Of a stretch of 64,000 nucleotides of DNA, positions 50,212 through 59,329 are shown in pieces. This stretch comes from UBA1479 sp038109305 (lineage in GTDB: Bacteria; Pseudomonadota; Alphaproteobacteria; Rhodospirillales; Casp-alpha2). The notes under the pieces were generated by a model. The model did no database searches. It had not been told where the DNA came from and worked only from the letters and a program-made list of their open reading frames with translations. How positions within the stretch are numbered: position 1 is the first letter of the stretch; each line of letters begins with the position of its first letter. A program made the position numbers and the translations under genes. The stretch lies in assembly GCA_038109305.1 (NCBI GenBank), contig JAYNIR010000002.1, forward strand, positions 62,001-126,000. The letters run 5' to 3'.

Positions 50212-51732
50212 TTATCTCATCACAAACGGGTTTGGCACCTCGGTCGCCATGGAAATCCAGACGGACTTTGTCTGCAGGTATTCCTCGATCGCTCGCTGGC
50301 CACTCTCGCGCCCCAGCCCCGACTGCTTGTAGCCGCCGAAAGGCGACATGTAGCTGACGGTGCGATACGTGTTGACCCATACGGTCCCGGCCTGCAGCTG
50401 TTCCGACATCACGAAGGCGCGGCGAATGCTCTCCGTCCATACGCCGGCGGCCAGGCCGTAAACCACGTCGTTACCGATGGTGATGGCTTCTTCTTCGTCC
50501 TCGAACGGGATGACGGACAGGACCGGGCCGAAGACTTCTTCCTGCGCGATCCGCATCTGGTTGTTGACGCCGGTGAAGATGGTTGGTTCGACGAACCAAC
50601 CGTCGCCGCATTCGGGCCGGCTCGCCTTGCCACCGCCGATCGCGGCTTCCGCGCCCTCACCCTTCGCGATGTCCATGTAACCGAGGATTTTTTCGTACTG
50701 CGGCGGCGTGGTGACGGGGCCGACCTGCGTATCCGGGTCCATGGGATCGCCCATCTTGGCGGTCTTGGCAAGCGCCACCAGCTTGTCGACGAATTCGTTG
50801 TGGATGGATTTCTGCACCAACAGGCGCGACCCGGCGATGCAGGTTTGGCCCGTGGCGGCGAAAATACCGGATATGGCTCCCTTCACAGCGTTTTCCACGT
50901 TGCAGTCGTCGAACACGATGTTGGGTGATTTGCCGCCGAGTTCCAGCGACACCTTTTTGAACTGCTGCGCCGCCGTCGAATAAACGTGCTTGCCGGTGAC
51001 CGACCCGCCGGTAAACGCGATTTTGGCGACGTCCGGGTGGCTGACAAGCGCTTCGCCGGCTTCTTTGCCGTATCCGGTGACGACGTTGACGACGCCGTCG
51101 GGAAAGCCCGCCAGTTTGATCAGCTCCATGAACTCTAGCGCCGAGGCGGAGGTAAATTCCGACGGCTTCAATACCGCCGTGTTGCCGGCCGCGAGCGCGG
51201 GCGCCAGCTTCCAAGCCGTCAGCATCAAGGGCGAATTCCACGGCGTGATCAGCCCGACGACGCCCAGGGGCTCCCGCCGGGTGAAGTTGAAGGTATCGGG
51301 CTTGTCGATGGGAATGACCGAGCCTTCGATCTTATCGGCCAGCCCGCCGAAGTAATAATACCACTGCGGCGCATACTTGGTTTGCAGGCCCATTTCGGCG
51401 ATCAGCTTGCCGTTGTCGCGGACTTCCGTCGCGGCCAATGCCTCCGACCGTTCGGCCATCAGGTCGCCGAGCTTGCGCAGCAGGTGGCCGCGCCGTGTTG
51501 GCGTCGTTTTGCGCCATCCGGGCAGCGCCGCCTTGGCGGCCTGAACCGCACGGTCGATGTCGGCCGCGTTGCCGCGGGGTATTTCCGCCCAGGATTGGCC
51601 GGTATAGGGGTTGGCGCTTTCGAACCATTCACCCGAAAGCGGGTCGCACTTTTCGCCATTAATGGTCAGTTGATAGCGCGTCAGGTTTGTCACGTCGGGT
51701 TCCTCCGAGATGGGTTTGTCATTTGCGGCCAT
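50212..51732 (-). CDS. NAD(P)-dependent aldehyde dehydrogenase
   Basis: The 506-residue enzyme is a standard ALDH superfamily member with VGLITPWNSPLMLTAWKLAP, the catalytic Glu of KVSLELGGKSPNIVFDD, and the nucleophilic Cys of AATGQTCIAGSRLLVQ (about 303). The C-terminal signature TVWVNTYRTVSYMSPFGGYK is also complete. It could oxidise an aldehyde from the decarboxylase genes nearby to the acid; candidates such as sulfoacetaldehyde are inference. It ends two bases after the deacetylase pseudogene's true stop and follows the histidine kinase pseudogene on the same strand. Confidence 0.93.
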   Translation of the reverse strand: MAANDKPISEEPDVTNLTRYQLTINGEKCDPLSGEWFESANPYTGQSWAEIPRGNAADIDRAVQAAKAALPGWRKTTPTRRGHLLRKLGDLMAERSEALAATEVRDNGKLIAEMGLQTKYAPQWYYYFGGLADKIEGSVIPIDKPDTFNFTRREPLGVVGLITPWNSPLMLTAWKLAPALAAGNTAVLKPSEFTSASALEFMELIKLAGFPDGVVNVVTGYGKEAGEALVSHPDVAKIAFTGGSVTGKHVYSTAAQQFKKVSLELGGKSPNIVFDDCNVENAVKGAISGIFAATGQTCIAGSRLLVQKSIHNEFVDKLVALAKTAKMGDPMDPDTQVGPVTTPPQYEKILGYMDIAKGEGAEAAIGGGKASRPECGDGWFVEPTIFTGVNNQMRIAQEEVFGPVLSVIPFEDEEEAITIGNDVVYGLAAGVWTESIRRAFVMSEQLQAGTVWVNTYRTVSYMSPFGGYKQSGLGRESGQRAIEEYLQTKSVWISMATEVPNPFVMR

Positions 51733-51754
51733 CTTAGCAAGGGAACGCCGAGCG

Positions 51755-52825
51755 CTAAATACCGCTGCCGGTCACGCGGGACAATTCGTGCCGCTCATGC
51801 ACCCGGAACGCCGGAATGCGGAGGGTCACGCGGAAACACTCGCCCAGGGCGGACGCGATCTCGCACTTGCATTCATGCGCCTTGGCGATTTGATCGACGA
51901 TCCAGAGCCCCAATCCGACGCCGTCCATCTTGACCTTGGGCAGGCTAGGCCCGCGTTTGAAGGGTTCTCGGAACCCCGGCAGCAAAGCAGGATTAACGCC
52001 GGGCCCGTCGTCTTCCACGCTCATGGATATGCCGCCCGACACTTCACGGTCGAACGACACGGTGACCTTCGCGTCCGGCCCGGCGTGCTTCGCCGCATTG
52101 GTTAAAAGATTGGTCATCAGGCGGCGGAACAGCGCCCGGTCGAACAACAGATGCGGTACCGCCCCGTCGGCGCGGATGTCGACGGCCTGCGCCGAGCCGG
52201 TCCAGCCGGTCACAAGACCTTGCGAAAATTCGACTTCTTCATAGGGTTCGATCAGATCGTCGGAAATGTTCAACAATTAGTCGGCGGCCAGCGCCGACAC
52301 ATCCAGAACCTGGGCGATGGTCATGTCCAGCATGGTCGCCGAGCGGTGAATATCCTCGACGTATTCCTGATACTTTTCGTTTTCCAATGGTCCGAAGGCG
52401 TCCGTCCGCATCAGATAGGTTAGGCCGGGAATACTGTTGACCGGGGCGCGGAAGTCATGGCTCATGGTAAAAAACCGTTCGTGGGCGATCAGCGCCTCGC
52501 TCAGGCGGCTTTGCGCCTCCTGCCAGACGGTGATCTCGTTTTCCAGTGTCCGCAAGATCTTCCGTTGCCGCACCAACGCCAGCCAAAGAAAAAACACCAG
52601 GTAGACGGAAACGAAAGCGAAAATAAACGGCGCTTCGTCAAGCTCCAGGTATTCATACTTGTCCGCGATGTAGTGCCAATGCTCCATGAAATCCGAGTGG
52701 GAAAACAGGATATACGACACCAGCCCGACCAAGATGCCGGCGGCGACGGTCTTAAGCAGGAACGGACCGACATCGCCATTGTCGGCGTCCGATGGTTTGA
52801 TATTGTGGGCCGGTTCGGACTGCAT
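51755..52825 (-). pseudogene. Sensor histidine kinase interrupted by an in-frame TAA
   Basis: The N-terminal part (52277-52825) has two membrane helices and a HisKA domain with the phosphoacceptor His in FTMSHDFRAPVNSI. At 52279-52277 an in-frame TAA ends it after ALAAD. The same frame then continues, without shift, into the HATPase domain (51755-52276), which has the N box NLLTNAAKHAG, G1 SVEDDGPGVNP and G2 DGVGLGLWIVDQIA. A single C-to-T change (CAA to TAA) would account for it. If the stop is real, the kinase domain is separated from its ATPase. No partner response regulator is adjacent. Confidence 0.8.
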
Positions 52826-52923
52826 ACGGAATTTTCCGGGACTTTCAGGGTTAGAGCCTGATGAGCAAAATCCTTGCCAGTTTCGGACGGATCAGATCAC
52901 CGGTGCATACCGGGGAATGATAA

Positions 52924-53340
52924 TCACCCGTCCGCCGCCGCCTGGGCCTCTTCCTTGGTCGCGTATTCGTGGGTCACGCAGTAGGTTTTGGCGATGATCT
53001 TCCATTCCCCGCCGATGCGGATGCAGGCCAGAAGATCGGTGAAATCCCGTTTGCCGACCAGAACCTCGATCTTCACGTTGGCCGTATCCGGCCCGGCGAA
53101 ATCGATGGAAATGATGCGTTTCTTCCGGGGGAATCTGGCTTTTTCCGGCGCACCCCGCTCTTCGACGATTTTCCCGAACTCCGTCATGTTCCAGTGAACG
53201 CGTACCCCCGCGACATCGGCGGCGTTCATCATCGCGTCCGGGTGGAACGCCTTTTTGAACAGAAGATCGGTGTCGCCTCTAAAAAGACCGTCCAGATAGG
53301 CCTGGGCGCATTAGGTCACGCCTTAGATGTCGTCGCTCAT
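52924..53340 (-). pseudogene. NTF2/lumazine-binding-like gene with two stops near its start
   Basis: From the ATG at 53340 the frame reads MSDDI, TAA (53325-53323), GVT, TAA (53313-53311), and then an uninterrupted NTF2-like domain (CAQAYLDGLFRGDTDLLFKK onward, ending at 52924). The segment FDxxHPDA-like KAFHPDAMMN and VLVGKRDFTDLLACIRIGGE are typical of DUF4440/NTF2-type proteins that bind small ligands. An internal start (ATG at 53232) would lose the first helix. The two stops in ten codons argue for a broken gene or error. Confidence 0.68.
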
Positions 53341-53424
53341 GGCTGCCTCATTCGTCACTGCCGTGAAAGCGGGGCTCCATCGTGGCTGGATTCCAGCTTT
53401 CGCGGTAATGACCAAACACGACAT

Positions 53425-54033
53425 TTACAGCAAACTATCAGGCCCCAGCAATTTTTCCCGGAACCGGTTTTTCAGATGCACGCCGTCCTTGGTCGGCAGG
53501 ATGAACGGCAGGTTTTCGGCCCGCACCTTGATGTCGACGAAGACCGGCCCCTTGGCTGCCTTGATAAGAGGCAGGGCGTCCTCTAACTCGGCCTCGGTCT
53601 TCACCTGGGCCGTCACCGGAAACCCGCATGACTTGGCGACGCCGACGAGGTCAACCGGCCCCGCCGTGTGGGTCGCCTGCATCCCCGTTTCACCGTAGCG
53701 TTCGTTATCGAACACAACGATGGCGAGGTTTTCCGAGGCCTGCGCGGCGATGGTCGCGAACGACCCCATTGCCATCAGCATTTCGCCGTCGCCGGTCATC
53801 ACCATCACCCGCTTCGCCGGCTGCGCGATCGCGAGGCCAAGCCCCATGGTGGCAGCACCGCCCATGGCGCCCCACAGCGGGAAAGTCAGCGGATGGTCGC
53901 TAGCGGCGGTGGCGTCCCAATTGGGCGAGCCCAGTCCGGTGACGACCAAAAAATCGTCGTCACGGTCCGCCAGCAAAGTCTTCGCGACGTCGCGGCGTTT
54001 GAGTTCGTAATTGTCTGCGCGTTTCTTATCCAT
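53425..54033 (-). CDS. Thiamine-diphosphate decarboxylase, ComE-like C-terminal subunit
   Basis: The 202-residue protein is a TPP-enzyme C-terminal domain with the cofactor motif VMVMTGDGEMLMAMGSFATI and VVFDNERYGETGMQATH (GDG-x~25-N). It resembles the ComE/phosphonopyruvate decarboxylase beta family but clearly differs from the comE at 44450. With the partner encoded 154 bp upstream it should decarboxylate a 2-oxo acid. The transporter and aminotransferase genes on the same strand suggest the acid derives from an imported amino compound. The substrate is unknown. Confidence 0.8.
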   Translation of the reverse strand: MDKKRADNYELKRRDVAKTLLADRDDDFLVVTGLGSPNWDATAASDHPLTFPLWGAMGGAATMGLGLAIAQPAKRVMVMTGDGEMLMAMGSFATIAAQASENLAIVVFDNERYGETGMQATHTAGPVDLVGVAKSCGFPVTAQVKTEAELEDALPLIKAAKGPVFVDIKVRAENLPFILPTKDGVHLKNRFREKLLGPDSLL

Positions 54034-54187
54034 CTTGATGCCTTTTTATCCGCGAAGTGAGCCTAAGGGCGCCTTCGCTAATGCGTTCAAGCGCCACGCA
54101 GGCTGCGCTCCCACTTGGTCGCTAGTCCTCGAAAAGCTGGCCGCTTTTTTTCGTCCGCGCGCGCGCCGAATTTCATTCATCGCTCGC

Positions 54188-54712
54188 TTACCCCTTACCG
54201 AAGGTCTTCACCGGCATCAGGCTTTGATGCAGCAGCACCGCCATCATGTCCGGCCAACCGTATGCGTGCGACCCGGCGGAGAGGATTTCCGGCCCGATTT
54301 CGGCAGGGTCTGAAACTTCCGTCACCGTCACGCCCATGGCCTCCAGCGTCGGGCGCGTCGCCTGCCCCATGGGTTTCTGCCACGGGTTGAACTCCCGGTG
54401 CTGGGCCCGCATGGAAATAACCATCAGGATCGGAAACCGGCAGGTGTTGGCGAGCGATAGCATGTTGATGCAGTTGCCGACGCCGGACGATTGAATGAGC
54501 ATCACCGTCCGTTCGCCGCCGAGCCAGGCGCCGGCGGAGAGGGAAATGCCCTCTTCTTCCGTCGTCAGGGCGACCGCGCGCATGGTGTTGTCGGCTTCGC
54601 ACATTTTCAAAAGTTTGGCATGGCCCGCGTCGGGCACGTAGGCGACCTGCCGCACGTCCAATTGTTTCAAGACGTCATAGATGTCGGACGCCCAGGCATA
54701 AGGTTCGGTCAT
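54188..54712 (-). CDS. Thiamine-diphosphate decarboxylase, ComD-like N-terminal subunit
   Basis: The 174-residue protein is a TPP-enzyme N-terminal domain. AYVPDAGHAKLLKMCEADNT and ALTTEEEGISLSAGAWLGGE contain the catalytic Glu, and LIQSSGVGNCINMLSLANT follows. It matches ComD-type subunits but is diverged from the ComD at 45017. I start at the ATG at 54712 (MTEPYAWASD); the frame open to 54808 overlaps the aminotransferase gene. The gap to its partner contains no gene. Together they would remove CO2 from an alpha-keto acid. Confidence 0.8.
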   Translation of the reverse strand: MTEPYAWASDIYDVLKQLDVRQVAYVPDAGHAKLLKMCEADNTMRAVALTTEEEGISLSAGAWLGGERTVMLIQSSGVGNCINMLSLANTCRFPILMVISMRAQHREFNPWQKPMGQATRPTLEAMGVTVTEVSDPAEIGPEILSAGSHAYGWPDMMAVLLHQSLMPVKTFGKG

Positions 54713-54743
54713 GGATGTCTCGTGGTTGGTCAACTGATGGGAA

Positions 54744-55883
54744 TTAGAGTTCGTTCTCTTCTTTAAGGGCCTTGAGCGCCGCCCGCAAGGCTTCGCAGGT
54801 CCGGGCAATGTCGTCGTCGGAATGCACTGCGGATACGATCATCCCGGGCTTTCCCGAAACATCGACGCCGGTGTTCATCAGCGCAAGCCGGAACCGCCCG
54901 GCGGCCGGATGCCCGCCGCCTTCGGACATCTGTTTCCACGGCAGGGCGAATCGGTCGAAGTTTTCCGGATCGATGTCGTGCCCGCCCGGATTGGTGTGGA
55001 CATAGCAGAGCGAGGCGTCGCCGTAGGCCGCCCAAGCAACCCCTGCTTCCGCGAAAACGCGGTTCATGCCGCGCCGGAGCTTTTCCCCCTGCGCCACCGC
55101 CCGTTCGCACACGCCGTCCGTCACCACGGCCTTGAGCGTTGCGACGCCCGCCGCCGCCGTTTCGCGCCGCACCGCCTCGACAAACTCTTTACTAACCGGC
55201 GCCTGGCCGGAGCTTGCGCCCGTCGGCTCCAGAATGACCGCCGCCACATCGCCGCGCCCCCTGAGCGTCTTTTCAAGCCCTTCAACATCGTCCGGATCCA
55301 GCAGGATGATGCTGTCTGCGATACCGGCGAGCACCCCCGGCGTCGGCGAACCGTCCTGATGGCCTTTGACGCGGAAAGCCACATGGTCCTGCCAGCCGTG
55401 GAAATGCCCGCGGAAACGGATGATCTTGTCCCGCCCGGTCGCCGCCCGGGCGAGCCGGAACGCCATCAGGTTCGCCTCCGTCCCCGAGGCGGTGAAGCGC
55501 ACCCTCTCGGCGCAGGCGACCAGCCGCTTGATCAGCTTCGCCCATTCGACTTCCAGTTCGTGACACGCCGCCGGGTGGCTGCCCCGGTCGATCTGGGCGT
55601 GGACGGCCTGCATGATGTCGGGATGGCAGTGGCCGAGCAGCAACGAGCCGTGGCCGCCGTAGTAGTCGACGTATTCGTTGCCGTCGATGTCCCATTTGCG
55701 CGCGCCCGCCGCCCGGTCGACGTAAACCGGGTATGGGTCCAACTTGCGCGAGTCATGGACAATGCCCGACGGAAACAGGTCGAGGGCTTCCTGATGCCGC
55801 GCGAGGGATTTTGGCGTCCGTTCCCGATACGCGGTAACAATCCGGGAATTGGTGGCCGCGGTCTTGGACATGGTCGCTATCAT
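54744..55883 (-). pseudogene. Class III aminotransferase lacking its PLP-lysine segment
   Basis: The 379-residue frame is open, but it misses a central block. The N-terminal part matches the glutamate-1-semialdehyde aminomutase-like family up to VAAVILEPTGASSGQAPVSK (about 218-237) and EAVRRETAAA. It then jumps to AGVATLKAVVTDGVCERAVA, which lies well past the aspartate and the PLP-binding lysine. The normal segment of about 90-100 residues holding the DEV motif and the Schiff-base lysine is absent (junction at about 55150-55163). The frame is kept, so the protein could be made but should not bind PLP as an enzyme. Its start overlaps tctA (ATGA). Confidence 0.8.
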
Positions 55884-57568
55884 TCGCCGATCGCGCGGCC
55901 TTCATAGGCCTCAAGCTTCCAGCCGCCTTGATGCCGTTTCCACAAGGTTTGAAGACCGAAGGCGAGGACGATCAGCGCGATCACGCCGCGCGAGATCGAA
56001 TTGTTCTGCACCGCCATCATGCCGAGCGGCACCGTCACCGCAAAGCACGCCATGGGCATGTACCATAGGGCCCATTTCGCCTTGCCACGGGCCATCTGGA
56101 ACCACGGGAACACGGCGGAGAACAGACCGACGATCAAAAAGAACAGCGACCACGGCCGGGTCAGGAACAGCGTCAGATCCGTCGAAATTGCCATGGCGCG
56201 GGCCAGGTTCAGTTCGGCGATGTTGCCCAGAACCACGCCCAAAATCATCGGCGCAAGCGGAAAGCCGAAATGCCGCATCACAAAGCCCAGGACGCCGAAC
56301 CAAAGCAGCGTCCACAGGTCCAGGTCCACGTTGTTCAACGCTAACACGCCGATCCCGCAGAAGCCCAGGATCACGGCAGCCAGCATGTACATGCGCACCC
56401 GGGTGACCAGCACGAACACGCGGAGCATCCCAGACTGCAACGCCAGCATGAAGAACGTCGCTAGGAAGAACGCAATGAAAATGGAATAAGCCAACACCGG
56501 TTTTTCGGCGATGAAGGTCGGGCTCGGCACCACGTCGTGCATCAGCAGCGCCCCCAGCATTACCGCCGCCGTCACGTCGCCGGGAATGCCCAAGGCCATC
56601 ATGGTGATAAGCGCCCCGCCCTCGACCGCGTTGTTGGAACTTTCCGGCGCCATGATGCCTTCGGGCGTGCCGGTGCCGAATTTTTCCGGGTTCTTTGACG
56701 CCTTTTTCGCCTGGTCATAGGCCAGGATGTTGGCGACCGACCCGCCGGCGCCGGGCAGAATGCCCGTGAACACGCCGATCAGGGACGACCGGATAATCAC
56801 CACCCAGTGCTTGGCGATCACCTTGATCGCCGCCAGGTGTTCGATCTTGGCCTTGATCGCGCCCTTTTCCGACAGCGATGTGCGAGCGGCGTCGCGGTCG
56901 CGAACGTCGTTCAACAACTGTGAAAACGCAAACAGGCCGATCAGCACGGCGATGAAGTCGAACCCCTGCAGCAGCGTTTCCGTGCCGAAGTCGAACCGCG
57001 CCATGCCGACGGCCTCGTCCTCGCCGACGGTTCGGACCAAAAGGCCCAGCGCCCCCGCGATCAACCCTTTGACGATGTGACGGCCGGCCAAGCTCGCCGT
57101 GATGGTCAGCGCGAACATCACCAGCATGAAATAATCCCAAGGCTGGAATTCGAGCCCGACCCTGGCCAGTTGCGGCGCCAGGGTGACCAGCAGCACCGCC
57201 GAAATCATGCCGCCGAAAAACGACGACCAGACGCCGAGACCGAGCGCCAGGCCCGGCTGCCCCTTCCGCGCCATGGGGAACCCGTCAAACGTAGTCGCAA
57301 CGGACGACGGCGTGCCCGGAATGCCGGTCAGAATGCCGGCCATCAGCCCGCCCGACAGCCCGCCGACCAGCACGGAAACCATGGTCGCGAGACCCTGTTC
57401 CGGCGGCATGGAAAACGTGAACGGAAGGGTCAGCACCACTGCCATGGCGATGGTAAAGCCCGGGATGGCGCCGGCGATCAGACCGCCGGCGACGCCGACC
57501 AGCATCAGAATGATCGTCTTGATGTGCAGTATGTGGCCGAAGGCGGCGATGACGTTATCCATGATCAT
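55880..57568 (-). CDS. tctA: TctA-family large permease subunit
   Basis: The protein (about 562 residues) has 10-12 membrane helices and the hallmark TctA blocks. GAIPGFTIAMAVVLTLPFTF and GILTGIPGTPSSVATTFDGF come first. GVFTGILPGAGGSVANILAY and MAPESSNNAVEGGALITMMA follow later. TctA is the large channel subunit of tripartite tricarboxylate transporters. I start at the ATG at 57568, whose codon overlaps the tctB stop (ATGA); the ATG at 57562 is the alternative. It in turn overlaps the aminotransferase start, so the operon is tctC-tctB-tctA-aminotransferase-decarboxylase. Confidence 0.93.
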   Translation of the reverse strand: MIMDNVIAAFGHILHIKTIILMLVGVAGGLIAGAIPGFTIAMAVVLTLPFTFSMPPEQGLATMVSVLVGGLSGGLMAGILTGIPGTPSSVATTFDGFPMARKGQPGLALGLGVWSSFFGGMISAVLLVTLAPQLARVGLEFQPWDYFMLVMFALTITASLAGRHIVKGLIAGALGLLVRTVGEDEAVGMARFDFGTETLLQGFDFIAVLIGLFAFSQLLNDVRDRDAARTSLSEKGAIKAKIEHLAAIKVIAKHWVVIIRSSLIGVFTGILPGAGGSVANILAYDQAKKASKNPEKFGTGTPEGIMAPESSNNAVEGGALITMMALGIPGDVTAAVMLGALLMHDVVPSPTFIAEKPVLAYSIFIAFFLATFFMLALQSGMLRVFVLVTRVRMYMLAAVILGFCGIGVLALNNVDLDLWTLLWFGVLGFVMRHFGFPLAPMILGVVLGNIAELNLARAMAISTDLTLFLTRPWSLFFLIVGLFSAVFPWFQMARGKAKWALWYMPMACFAVTVPLGMMAVQNNSISRGVIALIVLAFGLQTLWKRHQGGWKLEAYEGRAIGE

Positions 57569-58059
57569 TGGAACAACTGCGCCTCCGGAAGGATAACGTT
57601 CAGGCCGTAGGTAAAGAGGCTCCACATGCTGCCGACCGTTATTAGGGCGATGGCGCCGTGGATTGCCGCCTTGCGCGCGTCGAAACCTCCCAACATCGTC
57701 AGCAGTGCAAACACGAACAACACGCCGTCAATCAACATGCCGAGATACGGCAGCAGCAACAGAAAACCGAAGAAACAAATGAAACAGATGATCGGGTTGT
57801 GCCAGTACCTGACCCAGCCCATGACCGTGGTCGGCTCGTTCGCGAGCTTGCGGCTGGCGCCGTCCTGCCCCGCCTTAACCGACTGCACGAGATAAATGAA
57901 CGTCAGCGCGGTAAACGCCCCCAGAATGACGCGCGGCCAGGTGCTCGGCGGCAGCACGCCGTAATCGGGCTGGCGGATGTCGAAACTGGCCCAGAACATC
58001 ACGCCGCTGAACAGCAGCAAAAAAATAGCTACGTAGACGTCGCGGTTAAAGCGCTCCAT
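57565..58059 (-). CDS. tctB: TctB-family small permease subunit
   Basis: The 164-residue protein has four membrane helices (about 11-27, 45-63, 90-108, 135-153) and the usual TctB layout, with SGVMFWASFDIRQPDYGVLP near the first helix. It is the small membrane subunit of the tripartite tricarboxylate transporter. It lies between tctC and tctA on the same strand and overlaps tctA by four bases. Confidence 0.88.
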   Translation of the reverse strand: MERFNRDVYVAIFLLLFSGVMFWASFDIRQPDYGVLPPSTWPRVILGAFTALTFIYLVQSVKAGQDGASRKLANEPTTVMGWVRYWHNPIICFICFFGFLLLLPYLGMLIDGVLFVFALLTMLGGFDARKAAIHGAIALITVGSMWSLFTYGLNVILPEAQLFQ

Positions 58060-58163
58060 CGGTGCCTCTCAGGCGGCCTGTATCGTATAAGTAAAGCGTC
58101 GGATAAGGAAAGCAGGCGTCGGGGCGGCCCGCATCGGACCGCCCCGGCAATCCCTGCAGGCGA

Positions 58164-59144
58164 TTACTTGCCCTTGTACATGCCGATCTTGATGGCGACC
58201 TTCTTGTAGTCGGCGAAGGTCTTGTCCGCCCACTTGCGGTAATCGCCGGGGCCGACCCATTCGACATCGGTGCCCTTTGCGTCCATCTGCTTCAGCAGGC
58301 CCGGATCCTCGGCGGCTTTCTTAAACGCCTTGGACCAATGTTCGATGACCGCCTTCGGCGTGCCTTTCGGCGCAACGATGCCGCGTTTCAGCGCGAATTC
58401 CATGTCGACGCCCAGTTCCTTCAGCGTCGGCAGGTTCGGCATGTGCTTGGACCGCTTGTTGGCGGCGATGGCAAAGCCCTTCAGTTCGCCGCCTTCCATG
58501 TACTTGCGGCCCGACGCGATGTTGATGGTGCCGAGCTGAATGGCGCCCGACAGCAAGGCCGTCATACGCTCGCGCGTGCCGTCGAACGGCACGTATTTGA
58601 ACTTCATGCCGGTCAGGTCTTCGAGCAGCAGCCACATAAACTGGCTGGTCGAACCGAAGGTCGCGCCCGTCGGCACGGTGCCCGGCGCCGCCATAACGGC
58701 CTTCTTGAAATCGGCGAAGTTCTTCCACGCGACCCTGCCCGACGCGCCGACGATGTCCGGCGTCGAGGTCAGAAGCGCAACGGTGTCAAACCCGTCAAAG
58801 TGGAAGTTAATGCGCCCGTTCAGATAGCTGGTGATGGCGCTCTGATGGATGGCGAACAGCGTGCAGCCGTCCGGCTTGGCCTTGGCCGCTTCCTTGGCGC
58901 CCTTGTTGCCGCCCTGGCCGGGAACGGTGACGACCTGGATGCGCGGCTTGACGCCCTGCTCGTTCATGACTTTTTCGAAAATGTTGAAGATCACCGCCGT
59001 GCCGCCGCCCGGCTTCCACGGCACGATCAATTTGGCCGTATCGCATTTCATGCCGTGGCCCATGGCGTTCGCGGGCTGAGTTGCGGCCAGCCCGGCCGTA
59101 ATGGCGACAGCGGTCACCGCCGCACCCGTCAAAATCCGTTTCAT
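58164..59144 (-). CDS. tctC: TctC-family periplasmic solute-binding protein
   Basis: The 326-residue protein has a signal peptide (about 1-27, ATQPANA-MG) and a Bug/TctC fold. KLIVPWKPGGGTAVIFNIF and VVTVPGQGGNKGAKEAAKAK are the characteristic ligand-binding loops, followed by IVAPKGTPKAVIEHWSKAF. TctC-type proteins bind carboxylates and related acids. I start at the ATG at 59144, since GGGAG lies ten bases upstream and the frame beyond is spurious. The gene diverges from the gamma-glutamyltransferase-type gene. Confidence 0.93.
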   Translation of the reverse strand: MKRILTGAAVTAVAITAGLAATQPANAMGHGMKCDTAKLIVPWKPGGGTAVIFNIFEKVMNEQGVKPRIQVVTVPGQGGNKGAKEAAKAKPDGCTLFAIHQSAITSYLNGRINFHFDGFDTVALLTSTPDIVGASGRVAWKNFADFKKAVMAAPGTVPTGATFGSTSQFMWLLLEDLTGMKFKYVPFDGTRERMTALLSGAIQLGTINIASGRKYMEGGELKGFAIAANKRSKHMPNLPTLKELGVDMEFALKRGIVAPKGTPKAVIEHWSKAFKKAAEDPGLLKQMDAKGTDVEWVGPGDYRKWADKTFADYKKVAIKIGMYKGK

Positions 59145-59179
59145 TGAAAAAATTCTCCCTGATTTTTGAGGTCTGTGGT

Positions 59180-59239
59180 CTATTTGTGCTTTCCAGCCCG
59201 CTTCGTCGGGACGAACGTTAAGCCTAGCCGAACAAATAG
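59180..59239. promoter_or_regulatory. Inverted repeats in the divergent tctC/GGT promoter region
   Basis: Two candidates lie in the gap between tctC and the GGT-type gene. TTCGTC-GG-GACGAA is a perfect short palindrome at 59202-59215. A wider pair, CTATTTGT (59180-59187) and ACAAATAG (59232-59239), flanks it symmetrically. Such nested symmetry suits a regulator binding between the divergent genes; no regulator gene is adjacent. Confidence 0.4.
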
Positions 59240-59329
59240 CCCGATGCCAGCGCCTAAACCCGCCCACGATGCGGAAACTCGGTCGCATTATGTTGCGGCT
59301 TGCCTGCATTACGGATAGGTAGTTACGCC

